Below the pieces are notes generated by a model. That model ran no database searches and was not told where the DNA came from. It saw nothing but the letters and a program-made list of their open reading frames with translations. The position numbers were made by a program, and so were the translations under genes. From contig DASCPP010000025.1 in the NCBI GenBank assembly GCA_036012565.1, positions 1 to 31,555 of the forward strand: 31,555 bases of DNA. The letters are read 5' to 3'. Shown in pieces: positions 8,932 to 15,831 of this stretch. The number at the start of each line of letters is the position of its first letter. Position 1 is the first letter of the stretch. The stretch comes from DUAL01 sp036012565 (lineage in GTDB: Bacteria > Bacteroidota > Bacteroidia > Flavobacteriales > BACL11).

Positions 8932-8958
8932 CAAAAATACAAAATTCACTCTAATCAA
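8932..8958 (-). promoter_or_regulatory. Probable hutI-ftcD promoter
   Basis: On the minus strand, TTG (8956-8958) is followed after 16 nt by TATTTTTG (8932-8939), close to the Bacteroidetes TTG-N17-23-TAnnTTTG consensus. It sits 17 nt before the hutI ATG, back to back with the aroC -7 element. Confidence 0.5.
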
Positions 8959-8964
8959 TTATGT

Positions 8965-8972
8965 TATATTTG
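8965..8972 (+). promoter_or_regulatory. -7 element directly before aroC
   Basis: TATATTTG matches TAnnTTTG and ends 4 nt before the aroC ATG at 8977. If used, transcription would begin at or next to the start codon. It also argues against a TTG start at 8923, which lies upstream of it. Confidence 0.45.
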
Positions 8973-8976
8973 CTGT

Positions 8977-10050
8977 ATGGGAAATTCAATAGGTGAGATT
9001 TTTAAACTGACTACTTTTGGCGAATCGCATGGAGTAGTTATTGGAGGTGTTATTGATGGTTGCCCTGCTGGATTGGAAGTTGATTTTGATTTTGTACAAA
9101 AACAATTAGATAGAAGAAAACCAGGCCAATCAGAAATTACTACTCAGAGGATAGAACCAGATAAAGTTGAGTTTTTATCTGGTATTTTTGAAGGTAAAAC
9201 AATTGGAACTCCAATAGGTTTTATTATCAGAAATGAAGATCAGAAAAGTAAAGATTATTCCCATTTAAAAGATACTTTCCGTCCTTCTCATGCTGATTTT
9301 ACATATCAGGCAAAATATGGGATAAGAGATTATAGGGGGGGAGGCAGGTCATCTGCCAGAGAAACTGCTTGTAGAGTAGTTGTGGGTGCAATTGCACAGC
9401 AGGTTTTAGATAGTATTGGGGTGAAAGTTAGCGCCTATGTAAGTGCAGTGGGTAGCATTAAAATGAATAAATGCTATAAGGATATGGATTTAGAGGCTAC
9501 TTATAAATCCATTGTGAGGTGTCCAGACAATGAACATGCAGAAAGGATGATTGTTGAAATAGAGAAAGTAAAAAAAGAAGGGGATACTATTGGCGGTGAA
9601 ATTACTGCAATTGTTACAGGAGTTTCTGCAGGATGGGGAGAGCCAGTTTTTGATAAATTGCATGCTGAATTAGGGAAAGCCATGCTCAGTATTAATGCAG
9701 TGCATGGTTTTAAATACGGTTTTGGTGGAGTGGATATTTCTTCTAGTAAAGGGAGTGAAGTAAATGATATTATCATAGATGAAAGTGGAGAGACTAAAAC
9801 TAACTTTTCTGGTGGGATACAAGGAGGAATAAGTAACGGAAACGATATTTATTGTGAGATTATGTTTAAGCCAGTTGCAACCATTATGCAAAAACAAGAA
9901 AGTATTGATGCAGATGGAAATAAAGTTGAAATAGAAGTAAAAGGCAGGCATGATTCTTGTGTAGTGCCAAGGGCAGTATCTATTGTAGAAAGCATGCTGG
10001 CACTTACTTTGGTAGATGCTTATTTAAGAAGTAAAACGAATAGAATTTAA
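8977..10050 (+). CDS. aroC: Chorismate synthase
   Basis: AroC converts 5-enolpyruvylshikimate-3-phosphate to chorismate, the last step of the shikimate pathway, using reduced FMN. The start is set at the ATG at 8977 because MGNSIGEIFKLTTFGESHG aligns with the usual family N-terminus; an in-frame TTG at 8923 would add 18 residues unlike any homolog I know. Further signatures are HADFTYQAKYGIRDYRGGGR (about residues 105-124), SSARETACRV, and RHDSCVVPRAV near the C-terminus. At 357 residues it is of normal length. The stop is 4 bp before the symporter gene, so the two are probably co-transcribed, although no functional link is obvious. Confidence 0.96.
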   Translation: MGNSIGEIFKLTTFGESHGVVIGGVIDGCPAGLEVDFDFVQKQLDRRKPGQSEITTQRIEPDKVEFLSGIFEGKTIGTPIGFIIRNEDQKSKDYSHLKDTFRPSHADFTYQAKYGIRDYRGGGRSSARETACRVVVGAIAQQVLDSIGVKVSAYVSAVGSIKMNKCYKDMDLEATYKSIVRCPDNEHAERMIVEIEKVKKEGDTIGGEITAIVTGVSAGWGEPVFDKLHAELGKAMLSINAVHGFKYGFGGVDISSSKGSEVNDIIIDESGETKTNFSGGIQGGISNGNDIYCEIMFKPVATIMQKQESIDADGNKVEIEVKGRHDSCVVPRAVSIVESMLALTLVDAYLRSKTNRI

Positions 10051-10054
10051 TAAT

Positions 10055-11344
10055 ATGAAAAAACTAGCATTACATTGGAAAATAATTATTGGAATGGTAC
10101 TAGGAGTTGTATTCGGCCTAATTGCTTCCAAAATGGGTTGGGCATCTTTTACTAACGATTGGATAAAACCTTGGGGTACTATATTTGTAAATCTACTAAA
10201 ATTAATAGCTGTACCACTTGTATTTGCTTCTCTTATAAAAGGAGTAGCATCATTATCTGATATTTCCAGACTCTCCCGTATTGGAGGAAAAACTATAGCT
10301 ATTTATTTGACTTCAACAGTAATAGCGGTTACAATTGGTTTACTTTTAGTAAATACTGTAAATCCTGGTTCCGATTTTGATAAAGAAAGTATAGAGGTAA
10401 CTGAAAGTACTAAGTTAGGGGCCAACAAGAAAATTGTGGATGCAGCCAATGTGAAAGAGGATGGTCCTATGCAATTTGTTGTCGATATTGTTCCTACTAA
10501 TATTTTTTCATCTGCTAGTAATAACCGTAATATGTTGCAAGTAATCTTCTTTGCAATTTTATTTGGTATAGCTATGGTAATGTTGCCAAATGATAAAACG
10601 CATCATGTAAAAGGTTTTTTTGATGGAATAAACGATATAATATTGCAAATTGTTGATTTAATAATGCTTTCAGCACCTTATGGAGTATTCGCTTTACTTG
10701 CAGGGCTTGTAGTTGATTTTGGCGCAAGCGCAACCTTATTTATTGCCTTAGGTAAATATTCACTTACCGTAATTGCAGGTTTGTTGCTTATGATTTTAGT
10801 AGTGTATCCGCTTATTTTAAGATTATTTACAAAAGTAAAATATCTAGATTTCTTTAAAGGGATATCTCCTGCACAAATGCTGGCTTTTTCTACAAGTTCA
10901 AGTGCAGCAACTTTGCCTGTTACAATGGAAAGGTGTGAGGATCATTTAGGTGTTTCTGAAGAGGTATCTTCATTTGTTTTACCGTTAGGTGCAACTATTA
11001 ATATGGATGGAACTTCCCTTTATCAAGCAGTAGCGGCTGTGTTTATTGCACAGGCTTTTGGTATTGAGTTAGATTTATCTCAGCAACTTACAATTGTGCT
11101 TACAGCTACTTTGGCCTCTATTGGTGCTGCAGCAGTTCCTGGGGCTGGCATGGTTATGTTAGTGATTGTACTGGGCGCAATTGATGTGCCAACTGAAGGG
11201 TTGGCTCTTATATTCGGAGTTGACAGAATACTAGATATGATGCGAACAGTTGTGAATGTAACCGGTGATGCTACTGTAGCTACTATTGTGGCCTCTACAG
11301 AGGGGGAATTAAGAGAAGTTACTGAGAAGGAACTAATGAGTTAG
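10055..11344 (+). CDS. Dicarboxylate/amino acid:cation symporter (DAACS family)
   Basis: A secondary transporter of the inner membrane that imports glutamate, aspartate or C4-dicarboxylates with Na+ or H+. The 429-residue protein has about eight membrane helices. It carries the two family signatures: STSSSAATLPVTM (re-entrant loop HP1) and LPLGATINMDGTSLY (helix 7). A second re-entrant loop is at AAAVPGAGMVMLVIVL and helix 8 at GVDRILDMMRTVVNVTGDA, with conserved Asp and Asn residues. A long polar loop of about 40 residues near residue 110-150 is within family variation. Substrate and coupling ion cannot be assigned from sequence alone. The gene lies between aroC (4 bp upstream) and a PorE-like gene (1 bp downstream). 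Confidence 0.92.
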   Translation: MKKLALHWKIIIGMVLGVVFGLIASKMGWASFTNDWIKPWGTIFVNLLKLIAVPLVFASLIKGVASLSDISRLSRIGGKTIAIYLTSTVIAVTIGLLLVNTVNPGSDFDKESIEVTESTKLGANKKIVDAANVKEDGPMQFVVDIVPTNIFSSASNNRNMLQVIFFAILFGIAMVMLPNDKTHHVKGFFDGINDIILQIVDLIMLSAPYGVFALLAGLVVDFGASATLFIALGKYSLTVIAGLLLMILVVYPLILRLFTKVKYLDFFKGISPAQMLAFSTSSSAATLPVTMERCEDHLGVSEEVSSFVLPLGATINMDGTSLYQAVAAVFIAQAFGIELDLSQQLTIVLTATLASIGAAAVPGAGMVMLVIVLGAIDVPTEGLALIFGVDRILDMMRTVVNVTGDATVATIVASTEGELREVTEKELMS

Positions 11345-11345
11345 C

Positions 11346-13265
11346 ATGCGAATAATTTTTCTTTTTTCTTTTTTCTTTTTTCTACAATTATCTTATGCAC
11401 AAGATTGCCTTCCTGAGGATGGAAAAACAAGACGAATGTGTAATCGAGCATTATCCCTTATTGAAAAAAACCAATTTTATAAAGCACAAAACCTACTAAA
11501 AAAAGCAAAGGGAAATAAAGATATTCCAGCCATAAGTCGTTTGTTTTCTATTTTGTACTGGAAGCAAGATAAAGATTTATTGGCAGAGGAATTTGCCTTA
11601 AAAACCGTTGAGTTTTGCCCTGAGAAAAATCCCTTAGTTTATTATTTGCTAGGAGAGTTAAACTATGATAGAAAAATGTATGGGCATGCAAGTAAATATT
11701 TAGAAAAATCAATTGCATTAGGTTTGGATGAAATTACTAAGAATAAAGCTGAAAAGATGTATGAGAAAGCAAAAGCAATTGCTGATATAATCAATAATCC
11801 TGTCCCTTTTAATCCGCAAGTAGTAGAAGGGATTTCTACCAAAGCAGATGAATATTTGCCCATTTTATCGCCAGACCAGGAAATGGTTTTTTATACTAGA
11901 AGAGGCAAAAAAAATGAAATTGGCAGTTTGACCCAGTCCATTACAGAAGAGTTTATTTTTAGTACAGAAGATTCAACAAATTTTAATGCTGGAAACCCTA
12001 TGCCATTTCCATTTAACAGAAATTCCAATGAGGGCGGGGCGAGTATTACAATTGATAATAATACCTTGTATTTCACTATTTGCTCCAATTCAATTAGTGG
12101 CTATAATAATTGTGATTTATTCTATACTTTTAAGAAAACAGATGGAGAATGGTCTGAAATTACTGCCTTTAACAAGAAGATAAATGGTATAAAAAGTTGG
12201 GAATCGCAACCCTCTGTTTCTGCTGATGGAAATACTATTATTTTCGCTAGTAACAGAAAGGGTGGATTTGGTGGAGCTGATTTATATTTTATCAAAAAAA
12301 ATGTAAAAGGAGAGTGGTTAGAGCCAAAAAATTTGGGTAAGAATATCAATACAAAAGATAATGAGAAATCTCCCTTTTTGCATACTGATTCTGAGACAAT
12401 GTTTTTTTCTTCCAATCAGTTTCCATCTGTTGGGGGTTATGATATTTTCTTTTGCAGAAAAGATAGTTTAGGAAATTGGCAAAAGCCAAAAAATATTGGT
12501 TATCCAATCAATACCATTGCGGATGAATTAGGGCTTTTTGTGAGTACGGATGGGAAGAAGGCTTATTATGCTTCTAATCAGTTAAATGGGATAGGAGGTT
12601 GGGATTTGTATGCTTTCGATTTGTATGATGAGGCAAAGCCGAAAAAAGTTTTGTTTTTGAAAGGAGAATTGAGGGGTGAAAATGGTAATCTGCTTAATGA
12701 TGCAAGTATTCAGATTAAAAATATTCGGACTAAAGAAAATAAGCAAATTAGCGTGCAAAATGGAGAATACACTATTGCTGTAACCCTTGATAAAGAGGAT
12801 GATATTTTGCTTAGTATCAATAAAAAAGGATATGCTTTTAATTCCACCTATATTTCTTCTAATAATGATGATTTTTCTTCTCCAAAGAAAATAGATTTTG
12901 AGCTAGAACAATTAGGAAATGGTAAAGCTTTCCGATTAGATAATATCTATTTTGCGACTAATTCATTCGAGTTAAATAATACTTCTAGTGAGATTCTTTT
13001 TGCATTTTCCGATTATTTAAAATTAAATAATTCACTAAAATTAGTCATTCACGGACATACCGATAATATTGGTTCGTCTTCTGCCAATTTATTACTTTCC
13101 AAATATAGAGCAAAGGAAGTTTTCTCCTTTTTACTAGATACTGGGATAAAAAAAGATAGGTTAGATTTTCAAGGCTTTGGAGAGCAAAAACCAATTACAA
13201 CTAATGAAACAGAAAAAGGGAGAGCCCAAAATAGAAGAACAGAATTTGTGATTTTAGGGAAATAA
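11346..13265 (+). CDS. PorE-like TPR/beta-propeller/OmpA envelope protein (copy 1)
   Basis: A 639-residue periplasmic protein built like PorE, a T9SS component that binds peptidoglycan. Residues 1-18 form a Sec signal (FLQLSYA|QDC). Residues ~25-150 form TPR-like helices. Residues ~155-430 form a PD40-type beta-propeller with repeats such as SADGNTIIFASNRKGGFGGADLYF and STDGKKAYYASN. Residues ~435-520 form a carboxypeptidase-regulatory-like beta domain (FLKGELRGENGNLLNDASI). Residues ~530-639 form an OmpA C-terminal domain with the peptidoglycan-binding HGHTDNIG and SKYRAKEV. This layout occurs in several paralogs per Bacteroidetes genome, so orthology to PorE itself is not established. It starts 1 bp after the symporter gene stop. 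Confidence 0.88.
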   Translation: MRIIFLFSFFFFLQLSYAQDCLPEDGKTRRMCNRALSLIEKNQFYKAQNLLKKAKGNKDIPAISRLFSILYWKQDKDLLAEEFALKTVEFCPEKNPLVYYLLGELNYDRKMYGHASKYLEKSIALGLDEITKNKAEKMYEKAKAIADIINNPVPFNPQVVEGISTKADEYLPILSPDQEMVFYTRRGKKNEIGSLTQSITEEFIFSTEDSTNFNAGNPMPFPFNRNSNEGGASITIDNNTLYFTICSNSISGYNNCDLFYTFKKTDGEWSEITAFNKKINGIKSWESQPSVSADGNTIIFASNRKGGFGGADLYFIKKNVKGEWLEPKNLGKNINTKDNEKSPFLHTDSETMFFSSNQFPSVGGYDIFFCRKDSLGNWQKPKNIGYPINTIADELGLFVSTDGKKAYYASNQLNGIGGWDLYAFDLYDEAKPKKVLFLKGELRGENGNLLNDASIQIKNIRTKENKQISVQNGEYTIAVTLDKEDDILLSINKKGYAFNSTYISSNNDDFSSPKKIDFELEQLGNGKAFRLDNIYFATNSFELNNTSSEILFAFSDYLKLNNSLKLVIHGHTDNIGSSSANLLLSKYRAKEVFSFLLDTGIKKDRLDFQGFGEQKPITTNETEKGRAQNRRTEFVILGK

Positions 13266-13289
13266 AAAACCCGCATTTTAGCGAGTTTT
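13266..13289. terminator. Terminator between convergent PorE-like gene and rplS
   Basis: AAAACCCGC, loop ATTTTA, then GCGAGTTTT. The arms pair over 9 bp with one mismatch, and A/T tracts on both sides allow it to work for both the plus-strand PorE-like gene and the minus-strand rplS. Confidence 0.7.
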
Positions 13290-13310
13290 GTAAATTATTT
13301 TAGATAATCT

Positions 13311-13658
13311 TTATTTTCTGATTTCTTTAATTCTAGCTTTTTTACCAGTTAAGTCCCTTAGATAGAAGATTCTTGCTCTTCTTACTTTTCCTCTTTTATT
13401 TATCTCAATTTTTTCAAGAATAGGGGAGTTTACTGGAAAAATTCTTTCTACTCCAATGCCACCTGAAATTTTTCGAATTGTAAAAGTTTCGGTGGTTCCG
13501 CTACCTTTTCTTTGAAGAACCACACCTTTAAAGTGTTGGGTTCTCTCTTTATTTCCCTCCTTAATTTTATAATAAACCGTTATGGTGTCGCCCGAACCGA
13601 ATTCTGGAAACTGATTCATATTTGAACACTCTTTTGATATGCTATCGACTAAGTTCAT
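13311..13658 (-). CDS. rplS: 50S ribosomal protein L19
   Basis: L19 sits at the interface of the 30S and 50S ribosomal subunits. The 115-residue protein contains the family core FGSGDTITVYYKIKEGNKER, FKGVVLQRKGSGTTETFTIRK, GIGVERIFPVNSPILEKIEI and RRARIFYLRDLTGKKARIKE. It lies 84 bp downstream of trmD on the same strand, keeping the trmD-rplS part of the usual rpsP-rimM-trmD-rplS order; rpsP and rimM are not here. The hairpin between trmD and rplS could give it separate regulation. Confidence 0.97.
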   Translation of the reverse strand: MNLVDSISKECSNMNQFPEFGSGDTITVYYKIKEGNKERTQHFKGVVLQRKGSGTTETFTIRKISGGIGVERIFPVNSPILEKIEINKRGKVRRARIFYLRDLTGKKARIKEIRK

Positions 13659-13720
13659 TTCTAGGTAATTGACTGTTTAAAAATTAGAATGCAATATTAC
13701 AATTTATTTTTTGAAATATA

Positions 13721-13737
13721 ATCCTACTTTTTAGGAT
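13721..13737 (-). other. Small hairpin between trmD and rplS
   Basis: ATCCTA-CTTTT-TAGGAT is a perfect 6-bp inverted repeat with a 5-nt loop, starting 5 nt after the trmD stop codon on the minus strand. It could be a weak terminator or a processing/attenuation site limiting read-through into rplS. It is short and A/T-rich, so function is uncertain. Confidence 0.35.
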
Positions 13738-13742
13738 AAATT

Positions 13743-14423
13743 TTATTTATTCTTTAAAATATCTGGTCTTCTTGTTTTTGTGCGTATTTCAGCTTGCTCT
13801 TGCCTCCATTTCTCAATCTTTTTTTCATCTCCTGAAAGTAATATTTTTGGCACTTTCCATCCTTTGTATTCAGATGGGCGAGTATAAATGGGTGGGGATA
13901 ATAATTGGTCTTGAAAACTATCAGTAAGAGCAGAGGTTTCATCTGAGATTACTCCAGGAATAAGGCGAATAATGGCATCAGAAAGAAGGATAGCCCCTAA
14001 TTCTCCTCCTGTTAGCACATAGTCACCAATAGAAATTTCTTTGCTAATAAAATGATCTCTTATTCTTTGATCAATTCCTTTATAATGTCCGCAAAGCAAA
14101 ATGATATTTTTTAATGTAGAGAGTTTATTGCAAATTCCTTGATTGAGCTGCTTCCCGTCAGGGGTTAGATAAATAATTTCATCATAATTCCTTTCGCTTT
14201 TTAGTTTGCTTATCAAATCATCAATTGGTTGTATGCACATTACCATACCAGCTCCTCCACCATATTGATAATCATCCACACTTTTTTGCTTGTTGGTGGA
14301 GTATTTTCGTATGTCGTGAATATGGATTTCTACAATCCCATTTTGTTGTGCTCTTTTTAAGATGGATTGCTCAAACGCAAGATTAAAAAAATTTGGTAAA
14401 ATACTTAGTATGTCAATTCTCAT
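13743..14423 (-). CDS. trmD: tRNA (guanine(37)-N1)-methyltransferase
   Basis: TrmD methylates G37, next to the anticodon, in tRNAs reading CUN, CCN and CGG codons, preventing +1 frameshifts. The 226-residue protein starts MRIDILSILPNFFN and has VDDYQYGGGAGMVM, YLTPDGKQLNQ, LLCGHYKGIDQRI and SIGDYVLTGGE, which form the trefoil-knot SAM site. QLLSPPIYTRPSEYKGWKVP covers the C-terminal domain start. It has its own -7 element and heads the trmD-rplS pair. The tRNA-Leu(GAG) encoded in this window is of the class TrmD modifies. Confidence 0.96.
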   Translation of the reverse strand: MRIDILSILPNFFNLAFEQSILKRAQQNGIVEIHIHDIRKYSTNKQKSVDDYQYGGGAGMVMCIQPIDDLISKLKSERNYDEIIYLTPDGKQLNQGICNKLSTLKNIILLCGHYKGIDQRIRDHFISKEISIGDYVLTGGELGAILLSDAIIRLIPGVISDETSALTDSFQDQLLSPPIYTRPSEYKGWKVPKILLSGDEKKIEKWRQEQAEIRTKTRRPDILKNK

Positions 14424-14427
14424 TTTG

Positions 14428-14435
14428 CAAAACTA
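14428..14435 (-). promoter_or_regulatory. -7 element directly before trmD
   Basis: Minus-strand TAGTTTTG (TAnnTTTG consensus) ends 4 nt before the trmD ATG. No TTG is seen at standard -33 spacing. Confidence 0.4.
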
Positions 14436-14497
14436 CAAAATCCAATTTTCTTATTCTTTAGTATCTTAGTTTACTTATTTTTTACTTAGAACGCTAT

Positions 14498-14512
14498 ATG
14501 ACAACTTGTCAT
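14498..14512. promoter_or_regulatory. Perfect palindrome in the trmD/TPR divergent region
   Basis: ATGACAA-C-TTGTCAT is a perfect 7+1+7 inverted repeat in an otherwise very A/T-rich, featureless spacer (14424-14718). Its size and symmetry fit a dimeric repressor/activator operator. It is about 75 bp upstream of trmD and 205 bp upstream of the TPR gene. No known regulator site is recognised. Apart from this and the -7 elements I see nothing in the spacer. Confidence 0.4.
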
Positions 14513-14693
14513 CATATAAATATAAAAAGCTATTATTCAGTAATATATAAATTATACATAAAGATATAGAATAGTATATATTGTTAATTGCTATTTCTAT
14601 ATTTTATTTTTTAGATTTGAAAAGATATAAGAAAATATTTGAAAATTGTTGAAAAAAAATACATTTTCGATCATCTTAAAATTAGTAAAAAAC

Positions 14694-14701
14694 TATTTTT
14701 G
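14694..14701 (+). promoter_or_regulatory. -7 element before the TPR gene
   Basis: TATTTTTG (TAnnTTTG) lies 17 nt before the ATG at 14719. No good TTG lies at -33. It is the best placed of several -7-like matches in this A/T-rich spacer. Confidence 0.4.
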
Positions 14702-14718
14702 CGCCTCTATTTATATTG

Positions 14719-15831
14719 ATGAAAAAACATATTTTTTTCTTTATTTTTTGTTTGGGTTTTGCAAATCTTAGCATTTCTCAAGACACTGATTCTTTACTAA
14801 TTGATAGAACGTTAAATAATCAAGAAACAAATTTTCAGGATTCAATTGCGAATTTTAATTTGCAACAAAAAAGCCTGAAACTATCACGAGATGCTTACAA
14901 TAAAGGAATTGAATCTTTTGAGCTAAATAATTTTATAGAAGCGATTCATAGTTTTTCTAAGGCAATTGGTATGGATTCCTCTTTTATTGCGGCTTATTTC
15001 AACAGGGGAGTTTGTTATTCTCAAATTTCAGATTATGATAATGCAATTGCTGATTTTTCTCTCACTTTTTTCCTAGATAACAGTCATATTCTCTCCCTTT
15101 TTAAGAGAGCAGAGATTTACCGAAATCAGCATAAAAATAATTTGGCTCTAACAGATTATAAATGGATTATTGAGATAGATGACAAAAATTACAAAGCATA
15201 TTACGAACAGGGAGTAATTCTATTTCTACAAAATAATATAGAAGAAGCAATAAAGTTGTATTCCAAATCCATTGATATAAAGCCGACAGCAAATGCTTAT
15301 AACGATAGAGCAAGTTGTTATCGGAATTTGCAGCAATATGAAAAAGCAATTTCAGATTATAAAAATGCTATTTTACTAGATGAAACCTTGGCTTTTTTGT
15401 ACAATAATTTGGCAGGGATTTATCGGCTTACTGATGATGGAGAAAAAGCAATGAACAATTATACCATTGCCATTACAAAAAATCCGGATTATGAAATAGC
15501 TTACAACAACAGGGGTAGATTGTATTTTGAGCTTAAAGATTATACTTCTGCTGCTTCTGATTTTGATAAAGCAATTACGATAAATTCTGATTATGCACTT
15601 GCTTACAACAACAGAGGAATTCTCCACCATAAAAACAAAAATTATATTTCTGCTATTGCGGATTTTGACAAGGCAATATTAGTTGATGAAAACTATGGGA
15701 AAGCATATTTGAATAGAGCAGTATCAAGGCAAATGGAAAGAAATGAAGATGGGGCTTGTGCCGATTGGCAAAAGGCCTTTGATTTGGGAATTGAATTGGC
15801 CAAAAAATATTTGATTAATGATTGTTACTAG
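14719..15831 (+). CDS. Secreted TPR-repeat protein
   Basis: A 370-residue protein with a Sec signal peptide (MKKHIFFFIFCLGFANLSIS, cut before QD). From residue ~55 to the end it is a nearly continuous array of about eight tetratricopeptide repeats. Examples are AYFNRGVCYSQISDYDNAIADF, AYNDRASCYRNLQQYEKAISDY, AYNNRGRLYFELKDYTSAASDF and AYNNRGILHHKNKNYISAIADF, with the N-R/G pattern of TPR proteins from Bacteroidetes. It probably scaffolds protein-protein contacts in the periplasm. Start: ATG at 14719, with a TTG one codon upstream. The last 14 bp overlap the next gene, a PorE-like protein that has its own TPR region, so the two products probably act together, which is inference. Confidence 0.88.
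   Translation: MKKHIFFFIFCLGFANLSISQDTDSLLIDRTLNNQETNFQDSIANFNLQQKSLKLSRDAYNKGIESFELNNFIEAIHSFSKAIGMDSSFIAAYFNRGVCYSQISDYDNAIADFSLTFFLDNSHILSLFKRAEIYRNQHKNNLALTDYKWIIEIDDKNYKAYYEQGVILFLQNNIEEAIKLYSKSIDIKPTANAYNDRASCYRNLQQYEKAISDYKNAILLDETLAFLYNNLAGIYRLTDDGEKAMNNYTIAITKNPDYEIAYNNRGRLYFELKDYTSAASDFDKAITINSDYALAYNNRGILHHKNKNYISAIADFDKAILVDENYGKAYLNRAVSRQMERNEDGACADWQKAFDLGIELAKKYLINDCY

Noticed and set aside
8923..8976. N-terminal extension of aroC from a TTG start
   Set aside because: The 18 extra residues do not resemble chorismate synthase, they cover the -7 element and the divergent promoter region, and the ATG at 8977 gives the normal family N-terminus.
11346..13265. Calling either OmpA/propeller protein PorE outright
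   Set aside because: Bacteroidetes genomes hold several proteins with this architecture, and orthology needs a tree that I cannot run.
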